Shown here in pieces: positions 11,145 through 23,195 of a DNA stretch of 64,000 nt (within the stretch, counting starts at the first letter, position 1; the number at the start of each line of letters is the position of its first letter). The notes below the pieces were generated by a model. That model was not told the origin of the DNA, searched no databases, and was given only the letters and a program-made list of their open reading frames with translations. Where the stretch lies: the NCBI RefSeq assembly GCF_037975245.1, contig NC_092568.1, positions 30,174,001-30,238,000 of the forward strand. The letters run 5' to 3'. Made by a program: the position numbers and the translations under genes. Source of the DNA: Apostichopus japonicus. Its lineage: Eukaryota; Echinodermata; Holothuroidea; Aspidochirotida; Stichopodidae.

Positions 11145-13353
11145 CAGGCGCGTATCCAGGATTTTCTAACCCGGGGGGCGTGAATTACTATCTAAGCGGA
11201 GCGCCACCATCGGTTGGCGCGCAGCGTACAAGAAAATTTCTGGTTTTGATACCCCCCCCCCCCCAGATCACCGGAAACTGCACTTCTCGGGCTTGAAATG
11301 ACCAACCAGATGTACACTTTTGGCCTGAGAACCAAGTATTTCCTAATAGTTTTTTTTTTCCATCCATAACCTTTTTGACGATTGTCAACCCGGCACACGT
11401 CATGTTCGACCTGATCGCATGTCCTGTGGTTCTTTGCTTTTGTAGGTGATTCTACGTCGCGGCCCACAATACCCGTCAGCCCCACTTTTCAAGGTTTTAA
11501 GCCCCTAATTTTTTCAGAATTTGAAAATTCACATTTCTCGTGAATAAACTCACTTCAAAACATACCCATAATGTTGGACAAAATTTCATCTATGGACAAC
11601 CAATATAGAAAAACTACCTTAAACCCCTAACAGACCGGTCAAAATTGCACGAGTAGAGGGAAATGTGATGCAGAATGTTGGTCAGAAATTTTCGAAAATT
11701 CAGACACAGTTAATTTATTGGTGTACAAATATTAAACCTGTTATAACGGCTATTATAAAACTTGGTTGAAGGAAATGAAAAAATAGCAGATATTTCCGAA
11801 ACCGAACACTACACACATAGGCGTAGGAGGCCCGGCAGCAGTGGCGGAGCTAGGGGTATTGGTCAGGAGGGGCGAGAATGGTCTGTAGGGGCGCTTTCGA
11901 CACTATCTAAGCGGAGCGCCACCACTGGTTGGCGCGTAGCGCACAGACACATTTTGAGAAAAGATACTCCCTAGATCGCCGGATATGACCCTTTCAGGGC
12001 CTGGCTAATTTGCAGATAAACGAAGAATAGGGTGTCATCGCCAAATTACACCAACAAAATGTGAGAAATGTCAATAAGTAGATGAGAGCGCAATAAAAAA
12101 GTCAATAATCGCGAATAAGTAAAAAGTGGTAAAGAGCTGAAAAAGGCGCCAGCAGTCCATTTGAGTCCGTCAGGGGGCGACATCCGCCCCCTGACCGTAT
12201 GGACGCTCCGCCACTGCGCGGCGGGAGTGCAGCCCCTAATTCGCCATTACTATGTAAAAGAAACTTTTGACATAATTGGACCGATCCATGCTTTTTATAC
12301 ATCTACATGAGACATGTCGTTGTTTACATTAGCATCCCGCGGTATACTGCGCAAATTGAACGGACCGTACGGTACATGATGACATGCGATGTAATAACCG
12401 ATGCTTGCTTATATGATATTGACATTGCCACGTTGAACGCGCGCTCCGCGCGCGAAAATTTTTGGTTATTTTTTCTGGCAAGTCGGACAGTTTTGAGGAT
12501 TTTCATCCTGGAACGCCATTTTCATGCTCACTGATATGATGTGTGATATCTGCTGTTTGCGTTACAAATTCGAACAGGCGCGTAGCGAGGAATTTGCCAA
12601 GGGAGGGGCGAAGCCTGTAGGCAAATTATCTAAGCGTAGCGCCACCATAGGTTGGCGCGAAGCGTACACAAATTTTGGCCGAAAATGCCTCCCAGATCGC
12701 TGGAAATGGCACTACCCAGGACCATTTGTTAGCGCGAAGCGTACAAGCAAATTTTGGCCGAAAATGTCTCCCAGATCGCTGGAAATGACACTTCCCAGGC
12801 CTTGTAAGTTGCATCTAAGCACTTGCTATTTTGAAATTACTTAGCGATATCATTTAAAAAAATGCTGAATGGGGGGTGGGGCGGTCGCACCATCCCAAAA
12901 TGCGTCATGTTCCCCGACGACACGGTCGAGTTCGAGACCAGCCACAGTTGATTTCATAGCACAATTCTACACACGCGTTACGATAGACCATATATAGTAT
13001 ATATATAGATCATTAGTGAGAGAGGAAAATGGAAACGTCAAAAAAATTGAGTTGTCGGTGTAAGGGGTAGGGTGAGGCACACTTTTACGAAATCATTGAT
13101 CCGTCACTGGCTACCCTTCAGCGCTGTAATGATGTCACTGTTCCTCTTTCTCTTCCCGGTGTCTTCGCGTTTTACTTTAACTCCCTCCTTTTCTCCTTCT
13201 TCTCTCTTTCTTCTTTTTCTTTTCCCTTCCTTCCTCTCCTCCTCCTCTTTTTCCCCTCTTTTTTCCTTTTTTCTTCTCTTTTTTTTTTCTCTCCTCTTTT
13301 TCTTACCCGGGGGGCGCGCGCCCCCAACGCCCCCCCCCCTGGATACGCACCTG
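11145..13353. mobile_element. Composite insertion of CAGGCGCGTA-family repeats splitting the left inverted repeat
   Basis: Left end CAGGCGCGTATCCAGG, right end reverse-complements to CAGGTGCGTATCCAGG. The flanks share a 5-bp GTAGT (11140-11144 and 13354-13358). Comparison with the uninterrupted repeat at 40418-40448 confirms that this 2.2 kb is an insertion. Inside are several copies of a dispersed unit recognised by 'TAAGCGGAGCGCCACCAT.GGTTGGCGCG.AGCGTACA' (about 11196-11330, 11888-11960, 12630-12800), a separate nested hAT-type element (11839-12216) and a CT-rich low-complexity tract (13140-13300). No coding sequence is supported. Confidence 0.65.
11839..12216. mobile_element. hAT-type MITE, 378 bp, nested
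   Basis: Perfect 12-bp ends CAGTGGCGGAGC / GCTCCGCCACTG. Flanking octamers CCCGGCAG (11831-11838) and CGCGGCGG (12217-12224) agree at six of eight positions, consistent with an ageing target duplication. The interior includes a copy of the GGAGCGCCACCA...TTGGCGCG dispersed repeat. Confidence 0.65.
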
Positions 13354-13440
13354 GTAGTTAACACGACAAACGGTACGCAAAAGCCATGCATCAAAGCGTT
13401 CGTTAGGTTCGAACGAACAGTAGTGAATGACGTAGAAGTG
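13354..13440 (+). promoter_or_regulatory. Left inverted repeat, inner part; probable promoter-proximal region of the KDZ gene
   Basis: Inner half of the inverted repeat (GTTAACACGACAAACGGTACG..., then GCATCAAAGCGTTCGTT). It ends about 180 bp before the proposed start codon of the KDZ transposase and includes and is followed by TGACGT words (13428, 13441). A promoter role is inferred from position and from the same sequence standing upstream of the HMG-box/GTF2I gene in matching orientation. Confidence 0.45.
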
Positions 13441-13619
13441 TGACGTAGAATATGATCTAATCGCGGGAAAGCAGGCGGTACGTTAAATCCGCCGGCTGCT
13501 TCATCGTATTCGTAACAATCCGGTACAGTTTAATACCACGAATATATGCTCCAAGAAAGATTGTTAACGAATCACAGAAAATTCATCTACGTGATCAACT
13601 GGCGAAAATTGAACTCTCC

Positions 13620-16600
13620 ATGGAAGGAACACTAGTAAGATGAACAGATCTGATTTGATTCTTTTCTAGCATTGCCTAACTCTAAGCTAGTAAATAAATG
13701 GGTTTCAATTGAGGCCTAACAGGCGTAAGCCTAGTCAAATTTAGCACGCCGTACAAACTCAATCTAGACCTAGCCCAGGCCAAACTTAGCAAAGGGTACA
13801 CCAACGTCGTTACATGATAGGTCGGCTAGGTTTAAAACAATTAAGTGATCATGTGCTTGCGAATTAAAATCAAGACCTGCTGTATACTGTAACAAAATAA
13901 GCCTGTTACAACCCTGCTTTCTTTTCAGTTATAGCTGTCAGTGTCAGTAGAAGGCATCCTGGATCCCCTGAATCCCATATATACATTTTGAAATTGGTGA
14001 CAGAGGATATTTTCACAACCAAGTTCCCATGTTCTTTTAAATTTACACCATTTGTTTTTACACCACAAACCATTCAATAAACATTTATTTAGGTTCTTTT
14101 CCCTTGTAGGCATTGACAACTAATTACCCAGTATTGTCTGAACCAGCAGAGCTCTTTCATTTTAAAAATGATGTTTGTCACATCCTGCACATTGTAAGTG
14201 CTTCTTGCAATATTACTAAGATCAAGTATATTGTACACATATCGTCAAAATCATACAAAAAATACTCATGTACTGTACATCATTGAAACTACAGTGAATT
14301 TTGTATTCAAGTTAAAGAAAAAGGCCTGGTCAGTTCATGGCTCTTGCTGTATAGGCTATAGGATCAAGGGGTGCATAATAGGAATTTTACTTATATATTC
14401 ATTACAAGGTTAGTTCCATAAAGTTTTATAGCATTTCAAATTCACTTGTTTCATATCAGTTTACATATTCCTTAATAGAAAAAACCGAGACGTTTAACAA
14501 AGGTTGAACTGGTTGGACGTCGAGTTGTAAGCACCCCAAGAAGGAGGAGACGCAGACCCAGGCCTTTCCATAAAGTCTTTGGGACAGGGCATTTGAAAGC
14601 TGTTAGCTCTGAACCAGCTACCTCATCCCACCAAGACGACCTGCCTCGTCCCAGATACAGCCAGACTGGAAGGTACAGGGCTAAGAGGAAGTCCACGGAG
14701 AGTGCATGGGCCAGGGGCAGGGAAAGCATCCTAGATGCAATATTCAGGAACTATGAGATGCCAAATGGAGTCACCTGTACCTCTCGCGAATGCAGCAATC
14801 CTGTCACCTACAGATGCTTAGACTGTGGTCACAACACATACCTGTGCACAGAACATTGTATTGAGACTCATCAGCAAAAGCTTCATGTGCCTGAAATGTG
14901 GAAGGTGTGTATTCCAACATATATATGCTTCATTGTTGTTTAAAGAATAAGCAAGGTTAGAGAAACTTTTTGTCTTGCCTGATGTGATGTTAACACCATT
15001 GTTTTCATTTTTCATGGCATTTTGTACTATTTTCATGTTGTGGTTTCTTTCTATATTTTACGACCACGAAGTTAAGAATTGTTAAAGCAATATTCTAGTG
15101 GTTGGGTATAAACCACATCTTAATCGCATGCTTATTCTTAAAAATATGTACTTGTAGACTATTGTGAAGTATTGTCAATGCATCGGGTGGAGTGAGTTAT
15201 GTTATTCGGGCATTTAACATCTGCCACAAACAATTCACTGATCAATGACCATATCTAGATATATATATATATACATATATATATTTATTGTAGAAGATAT
15301 TGAGATGACAGTCTCACCTATCAATGTGGAACATGTTTTTGAAAAGTGCAATTTTTTTGTGCATGGCAAATGTTTCTCCGAACTTCCACAAGAATGTTGT
15401 TCGTTGGTCAAACCCATCCATCCAACTGAAGTTCGGGCATAACTTTAAAATCAACAGTCTCAGAAATAAAATGTTAAGTAATTTTGTTTGTGTCATTGCA
15501 GGATGGTTGTTTCCACAGCACCTTCATTGAGCAGGATGTATGGAAAAGCCATCAGTGCAGCAGTGGAAATTTTAGGAATGTGTCAGTAGTTGATTCCAAA
15601 GGTAGTTCTCCTCCATAACAGTGTATTAATTTTAATGAGATGAGTGAGCTCTACAAAGCAAAACATACTATTTTTGTTTGTCGTGATGACACAATTTATC
15701 CATATCAGATCATATCAAATTTGTACAGTTTTCTGTTCAAATATTTGGAAGAAATTTAGAAACAATTATATGGGAAAACTTTAATACATTATTTTCTACC
15801 CTCACAGGGAGGCAACATACAGTTCCTGTGCTGTTTTGTTCATGTGAGAGCAATGCTGTCACACTAGTTCGACTCCACCTTTGGCCAGCTAGTCCAGTAC
15901 GACCGATTGTGGCATTTTCCTGGGATTTGATGAAGTGGTTTTACTTTATGTTTGTGGAGTGCCACGTTCCTGTAAGAAACCTGTGTCAAGCGGTTTCATG
16001 GCTATCTCCTCGTGGGTTGCAAAAACAGGTTTGAAGTTACAAAGCAGTCCATCCTTTTCTAATTGCTTTATTCTAAGTTTTGAAGTATGATTTCTTACCC
16101 TCAATCTGTTCTCTGTAATGTAGGTTTGCTGATGCTGTGTTCTTCATATGCCTCTCTTATATTTCATTTTATATAGAAGTTCATTCCAGTTTAATGGTTT
16201 GTGTTCCAATTTTGCTCACCAATTTCATAAATCTTTGATACGTTCATTATTTCCTCCTATTTGTTGATGTTGGTAATGTTTTTTTTAATTTTCAGGTGAA
16301 AGGCCTGTATACCATTATGGCCATGGACACTTTCTCTGAATTCCGGTTCATACAAGAACAAGTGGACAAGTTTTTAACACCTCGTAGTTCATGTCCTGCT
16401 TGTCCAATGGTGAGCAATCTGTAAGATGAATCTGTTTTTGCATGCATGGTGAAAGATGCTAAAGTGTGCTAGGTATATATCATTACTATTACCATAACAG
16501 TTTTCTGAATGAATTTTCACAGAAGTTGGCACAGTTTAGTTAGTATGATTCACATGGGTAAACAAGCAGTCAATGTCCTCTTACTCCAATAAACTGTAAC

Positions 16601-19600
16601 AGGTGATTTTATTTGCTTCCTTAATATGTCAAGCCTTCCACCAGGAGGTTTTATTAATGAATGAGTGCAGTCAGTGATTTGGTCACTTACTGTCTTGATT
16701 TTTACAGGTCAAAGGTAAATTGATTTTCAGCCTAGATGGTATATTTGGGCTGAAAAGATGGAAAAAGTCCGGGACAAGTGCCAATCCTCCACGCCATGGG
16801 ACTGAGTTTTTCCTTAACCAAGTTGATGTTGACAACTTTGTGGAAAATCATGGAGTGAAGACTGGCAATATAAGTCTCATGTATGTACTAATTTTACCTG
16901 CCATTTAATGGGTTTCATGTACGGAGGAATGTGTCACTGCGAGGGGCTGTAACTGCATCAATTAAAGTCATCACCTTACGAATATTTAAATTCCTCATTT
17001 GGTCAATTAGTATTTTTCTTCATTCATGGAAGCGAGATAACTTCATCTAAATTGTGATAATTGGAAGTTTTTATATGTTCCTGAGGAAACTATGCTTTAT
17101 TTATTCAAGCAAATCCATCCAGGGGTTGCAACCACCTCCTATGATAGGAGTGGCAAATTCTGTAATGAATCTGTGGCCTGGTTGGTGTCATATAGGCAAA
17201 GGGCCCAATTTGTCGAGGGTCCAGATCTCTACTGTGCCCATAAAATCTGTCATCGTCATTTAAAAATGTTTAGCTCTTTTCCCCATGATAGTGCGGTGAA
17301 AACCCAAAGAAGGTGGTTGTCTACCTTCTCACCACAGATGTGCCCCTAGATGACTGAGTTCATTTGTGTGTATAGAATTAAAAACTAAATATTAAATGCA
17401 AATCCTTTCTTCGCAGGACTGCAGTTCATTTCAGGCAGGGGACCTTCTCCGCTCTAAGGTCAAGACTGCCCTTGTGGACGAGACAGGAGTTTTTGGAGCT
17501 GTCTGCAGGCATGAGGTCCCTCTGAAATTTTTCAGCTTAAAGTCTGGCGAGAAGTAAGCATCAAATTGGCCTTGGTTTCATGTACTTTGGCTTTTCTACT
17601 TTTTATATTTGGCTATCCATATATATTCTTAGATTAAGTAAATTTCTTGAAAGAGTGCCAACTTCATAGTACAGTATATATTTGACATCACCAAACAACG
17701 GGTAAACAAATAGCAGGATAGATTATAAAATCTACTAAGCATACTGCAACAATACATCTGCTCAGTATATTGTATTGCCCTAAGAAATATTTACTTCCAG
17801 ACCAGAAAGCAACAAAGTTTAATTATTTTCATTTTCCAGACTAGGAAATGCTGTGTTTCTCTTGAAGCATATCCTGAGCATGGTGGAGAAGGAGGTCAAA
17901 CTCTTTGTCCTCTATGATATCGCCTGCAAGCTAGAGTCTCATCTCAAGGTATACCTTCCATCATTTCAATTTTACAAATGATTAAAACCAACCTGAACCG
18001 GCAAGTGCATTAAAGAAAGCCTACATTTGGTGTCACTACTGTACTTCTGGATGTTTTCCACCTTGGTGGTACATTTCTTTACACAAATTCTGGAAGATTG
18101 GGAAGCATGCAATAGTGTCATTTCTTTTTTCTTTTCTTTTTTCAAAATCTAGATTGTCGATAACTCTGTTGCTGCAGATGACGAGCCAATACTGCCGAGA
18201 GTGACATTAGCAGTCCCAGCATTCCATGTTTACGGTCACAAACCATCTTGCCAGGTAAAATTACTTCATGAAATTATAAATAATACTTACATGTGGAGCA
18301 TCGTTAACATGCATTCATATGGGATGTTGAAACTGCAATCTTGACTACTGAGAATAAACTTCTTACATTATTACAGATGAAATACAGTCCAAGAAGAGTG
18401 AGTGGATTTGCCCTTAGTGATGGGGAGCAGGTAGAAAGGCTCTGGTCTTTCCTGAGAAGGTTTGCCTCCATTACTAAGGAAATGACCCCTTCAAACAGAG
18501 TTGATGCTCTGACTGATGCTCTCATACACTACAGACGCAGAATCATCCGCAACCTTCGTAAGTGCTGCATATCTTACGTATATCATTTTGGTAATATTTC
18601 CAGTTCTGTACCAATTAGATAGCATTGCTGGTCTGGTATCATTTACACAACAAAGATAAATTACACATATAAGTAAATAGGTATGGTACACTTACCAAAC
18701 TGATCACAACTATATATCTAAATAATATTTGCTAAGGGCAGGTGTATACAGGGGGTGGGGTTTCAGTTGAACCACCCCAGAGAGCCCAATGAGCCCTCTT
18801 TTTTTGCCAATAATCACAAACAAAGTCCCACACACACAAGCTAATTGTATAAAAAATTAAAAACGTGCACCAAATGCATATTTATGTTAAAACTCACTCT
18901 TCCATATTATGTCCAGGAACTTTTTTTGATATTTTCTTTTGATCACTTCCACAAGGCAGTACTAAGATTCACTTTGAAAACATTCTCCCATACCCACCTT
19001 CCTAAAAATATCCCATATATGCCATGGGTTAAATGAATGATGTTTTTCTTTGTTATATTAAACTATTAGCTGACCTTCTTGTACACCGTTACAATAGAGC
19101 TGTCACTTCTTTAGAGGCGTCTGAGCAGGAGTTGAAGGATGCCACAAAATCCTGCCAGAAAGGTATGTCTTTTACATTTCTTCTTTAATTCATTCTCTAT
19201 AAGTCTCTTTGGGGTTATTAGTGCAAAATACAATAATTCCATAGCACTATCAATGTAAGTTAAGCAGTACTGTTTCACAGATCTATTTCTATACTGTCAT
19301 ATACCATCCTTCTATCATACTTGCATTCTCTTACCTCTTAGGGCAAAATGCCATCTCAGTCGAAGAGATACAACAATGGTCTTTGCAACAAGAATCTGAA
19401 AGACTTCCTCCAAGCTCCGGTAAGTCATGCATGGTTGTATGTGCATTTCATTATTGACACTACATCATTGGACCATAACAATGCCCCCCCCCCCCAACAA
19501 CCAAAAATAACAAGGTAAGTATTGATATGGTAAAAGTGTATGTGTGTCTCACCCGATGAATGATTAAAGCCTATTAGTAACCTTCCCTTTATTTCCTTAC

Positions 19601-21556
19601 ACATACAGCTTCAGGTGTAGATCTTTCAACTGAGGAGCAGTACGTTCTGAAGCTGAAGGCTTTCTATGAAATGAGGTAAGAGAGACTCTACACTTGGCTT
19701 CAGATAAACAAAACTCTCAAATCTGATTTAAGTTTTATGCTAATCTGTAAGAAACCCCCTCCCCAACACCCACACACATGAAAAATTTACAATACATCAC
19801 AATTGTAACTAACAATTGCACTTTTTATCTCCAATCTTCATACATCTGTTTTGACAGTAAATCATTGTAGACATAATCAATTGAAGTATTCAATATTTTG
19901 GTTTTTAATGTACCAGTTCGCAACTGCTCAAACAGGTCCAAATAATAATAATTAACAACATTTTGCATCATATACCAACTAATCAGCTGAAATGAAAATT
20001 TTGCAACAATACAGATGATCTATGAATAAAAGAAGATCAGAAAAGTGTTTCAGCACTGAAAACTCCTTTTTTTTTGTATTCACAGCAAAGAGATGGAGAA
20101 CAGTGCATCACAGGATGGGATGTTGTTCCAGACACAGCTGCTCTTTCGAAGAATTAAACGGTGTGTGGATGTTTCATCAATGCTACAATTTATTTCAGCC
20201 AAATTTTCTTATATTTATGTTAGTGTTGGTATATTTCATTACAAAACCAGTGATACTTTAATTGTAGTCTGTATTACCCCAAATTATAGCACACTATAAT
20301 TGCTTACAGTTTTCAAAAGTACTTTCCTGGAGGTCTTTATCTCCAAATTATTCTCAGAGACTCAGACATTCTAAACAAACACACAAGATGGCATTGTACA
20401 TGAATATGTCATAACAAAACTTTTTAATTCTATTTGTTTTAGACTTGACGAGGAACTGCAAGTTTTTGAAGGGCAAAGGGGCCAACGATGGGGAGAAGGG
20501 TCACTTGAGTTCCTGAAAGCCCTTCAAACAATAGAAGATAGGAGCAGGAAAAGTGCTCTTTCCAAACTTCATACCATGTCAGTGGATAGGTGGTTCCTCA
20601 TACAACTGAAGAAACGTTATGCAGGTAAAATGCTTATTAAAGCTTTGGTCAATATCTGATGAAATTTTATATCAGTATATAACTATGACAAAATTCAGAA
20701 GCATAAAACCAGATAAATTGACAGTGACTTGCTTCAAACCAAACCTTATTATAAGGATCAAGTTTGATTTGCACGTGCAAAATATCTTAAACAAAAGACC
20801 TGCATGACTTGAACTTGGGGCCCTGAATACTGTAATGAATACTCACTTAAAATGGTTGCATGGAATTGAGATTCTATCCAAACAATACTAACTTGATAGT
20901 GAGTCACATACAATAGCATAGTTCAAACAGCATTTTAGCCAAACCTACATTTCATATATGTCTGACAAAAAATAAATGAATTACGTTATTCCATCAATTT
21001 TTGGTTCCTTTTTCCTGGTTTGTTTTTTATATCAGTATCTCTGGCAACCTCACTGTTCCATAGAAAAACCAAATTTGTCAATGAATACACAAAAAAGAAA
21101 GGAACTGTCAAAAGTGCAACTAATGAAAAACACAATGTACATTTGTTTTGTTTGTTAATGGTTGCTTCATTTTCTTACTTTCCATTTGCTTCTACAGATG
21201 GGCAAGCAATTGCACAAAGGCTCTGCAAACAGATCTCAAGTGTTGGGACAAAACTGAAAAGGGAGGTAGAGAAGTTCAATGCTGACATGGTTCACTTGGT
21301 GACCTCATCAAGCCATTTTCCTTCTGAGGTCACATTTCAGCAGGTGTGTGATGTGACATCATCTCTGTGGAACTGCCTGGGTGTTGATGCTGTTCAACAG
21401 TGTCATGTTCCCAGGCATGTTCGTAATCAGTTGGTTGACATTGTACACAAAGTCAACCACAGCAAAGATGAACTGAACCTGCTGAAGGAAGAAATGCTCC
21501 GTATGGTTACATTCTTCCAAGAAGAGCTTAGGCAAGTTCATGACAGGCTGAAGTAA
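13620..21556 (+). CDS. KDZ (Kyakuja-Dileera-Zisupton) superfamily transposase, 16 exons, 811 aa
   Basis: Coding exons by splice site and phase: 13620-13634, 14479-14904, 15502-15601, 15808-16028, 16296-16409, 16708-16884, 17417-17553, 17840-17948, 18153-18254, 18377-18557, 19070-19162, 19342-19419, 19609-19675, 20086-20160, 20443-20624, 21198-21556; the total is 2436 nt with no internal stop. The N-terminus is basic (PRRRRRR near residues 25-31, a likely nuclear signal). Then a cysteine/histidine cluster (residues about 105-195: YRCLDCGHNTYLCTEHC, then FCSCE), as in CxC modules of KDZ transposases. The catalytic region has FSLDGIFGL (D302), ETGVFGAVCRHEVP, LYDIACKLESH (D423), PAFHVYGHKPSCQ and SGFALSDGEQVERLW (E484), the expected D/D/E by analogy. 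The C-terminus is helical/coiled-coil-like. The exon-6 donor is the weak point: the good GTATGT at 16881 breaks frame, GT at 16885 keeps it. Intact and intron-rich: an active element or a domesticated gene. Confidence 0.85.
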
Positions 21557-21951
21557 TTTGCGATTGGCACCGGTCAGCATTGTCTTCTGAAGCAGAAGTG
21601 CTCCATAACTTATACAAGCTTGGAGTACTGTCGAAAAAGTTTTGGTAGCATTATTGACTTGCCTCCATTGGACACCACTTTCAGTCCACTCAGCGAAGTG
21701 TATAGAATTAGGCAAGCCCAAATTATTGAAGAGCCGTTATTTGTTGACTTCGCTGTCAATGGTGTAGGAGGAATGGAAGAGGATATTAATATTTCAGATA
21801 TAGAGGAAGGACAGGAAGGTGAGGGGGGAGGGGGACAGTAATGGTGTAGGGGAGGGGTTGGAAGGGGTTTTAGTAGAAGATATGACAGAACGAGTCCTAG
21901 TAGATGCTTTGGTTGACCTGTTAGGTGAAGTTCCATCTTCAGATGAGGAGT
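21557..21951 (+). pseudogene. Acidic C-terminal extension downstream of the KDZ stop codon
   Basis: After the TAA at 21554-21556 the same frame stays open for about 95 codons, with protein-like sequence (YCRKSFGSIIDLPPLD, EDINISDIEEGQ), to a stop at 21839. A second, shifted frame then continues ENM-poor acidic sequence (GVLVEDMTERVLVDALVD, ending PSSDEE) to a TAG at 21951. Position and acidity suggest this was once, or in another splice form is, the C-terminus of the transposase. It may simply be 3' untranslated sequence with chance openness; stop readthrough is conceivable but unsupported. Confidence 0.4.
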
Positions 21952-22437
21952 AGGGGCCTACTGGGTTAGGGTTACTTGTTTTTCTTTAACATGTTAATTT
22001 TTTTTTTTTGACAAAAGAACATATTCCTTAAATGAAATTTCATTTTAATTCAGAATCATTTCAATGTCAACTGTGCTACAACTCATGAACAAGCAAATTG
22101 AACATTTTGAAGGACATCTGTCATGACTCATCAAAGACCACTGACCACTTACTGTTATAACAATCATATATCTTGTTGTAACAACCACAACTAGTTTTAA
22201 CAAGATGATATTGAAATGGCATTTCCATCTATATGGATATGTGGACTTTTATTGTCTTTAGTATTAGTGTAATACCATCAGCATATCCATTTAAGATAAC
22301 AGAGATTATGATGATAACTTTAAAGATTCAGCTTTTTTTTAATGATATGTATCCGGGATTTTTCAATGAGATGGATGGGGAACTGGATGGTCAGTTAAGG
22401 TAACAATTATTTATCATGTGTTCACTTAATTTGACAA

Positions 22438-22441
<4 letters not shown>
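21952..22441. other. 3' flank of the KDZ gene
   Basis: AT-rich sequence with no recognised feature; presumably 3' untranslated or spacer sequence. Confidence 0.35.
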
Positions 22442-22511
<70 letters not shown>

Positions 22512-22605
22512 ACATATATATATATATATATATATATAAACACATATATATATATATAAACACATATATATATATATAAACACATATATATATATATATA
22601 TATAA

Positions 22606-22658
<53 letters not shown>
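22442..22658. repeat. TA microsatellite with interspersed AAACACATATA units
   Basis: (TA)n of about 215 bp interrupted by five AAACACA-type units, the last doubled to AAACACACACATA. Long open frames of Tyr/Ile here are artefacts of the repeat. Confidence 0.95.
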
Positions 22659-22660
<2 letters not shown>

Positions 22661-23017
22661 TATTGTTTTAGTTTGTATTTCTCCAACACCGTAAAACAAG
22701 GTGTATGAAGGGCAAATTCATTGCAGCTGAATTGTAAGGACATACATATTTGGAAATCAGTTTTGCCACAGGTTTGACATTGCTTTCTTAATAGAAAACT
22801 ACCATATATTGTTACTGCAATCAAGCTAAACCTATATATCAAACTTAACGGAAGCGGAGCCACAAGAACCTTTTACCGATTATATGTCAAACCGAAAGTT
22901 ATGTCTGCTTAGGAGAAGTGCAATTGTGTTTGAAATTAACATGTTAGTTAACATACCTTAAGTTCCATTTTGTGCTTATTAAAAATAATGCTACCATTAT
23001 TTTTGTTTAAGATAAAT

Positions 23018-23195
23018 CGCCCAGGAAAGAACCTAGGCACGAAAACCAAACTACCAAACAACTGATCCGCTATCAGCCCAGTCCCCTTGCATCGGGACTT
23101 TGACTGTGTGATCATTGCCAGGTGTGCATCACCATTCCCCTCTAAAGGGAACATATACTACACATGATCTTAGCCGAGGGTGGCCGAGAAGCGAT
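23018..23195 (-). ncRNA. U2 snRNA-like locus (5' domain conserved, rest divergent)
   Basis: Read on the minus strand from 23195, the sequence begins ATCGCTTCTCGGCC, then ACCCTC, then GGCTAAGATCATGTGTAGTAT. This is the U2 5' stem-loop I region, with an altered loop, plus the branch-point-recognition segment GTGTAGTA. Known U2 RNAs begin ATCGCTTCTCGGCC, a short T-rich loop and GGCTAAGATCAAGTGTAGTAT. Downstream similarity to U2 ends, but hairpins can be drawn (TTCCCT/AGGGGAA; GTCCC/GGGAC; terminal CCTAGG/CCTGGG), and a GTTTGG-rich unpaired stretch precedes the last hairpin, where an Sm site would lie. Total length (about 178 nt) is close to U2. It could be a divergent variant, a pseudogene or a U2-derived SINE. 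No snRNA promoter or 3' box was recognised. Confidence 0.55.

Noticed and set aside
13104-13394. Lys/Arg/Glu-rich 96-codon frame
   Set aside because: Low-complexity CT/GA tract; reads equally as a Ser/Phe/Leu frame on the other strand.
17092-17349. 85-codon frame between KDZ exons 6 and 7
   Set aside because: Does not fit the phase of either neighbour and shows no KDZ motif; left as intron, though an unrelated fragment is possible.
22391-22863. Long minus-strand open frames of repeated Tyr-Ile
   Set aside because: Translation of a TA/CA microsatellite; no protein signal.
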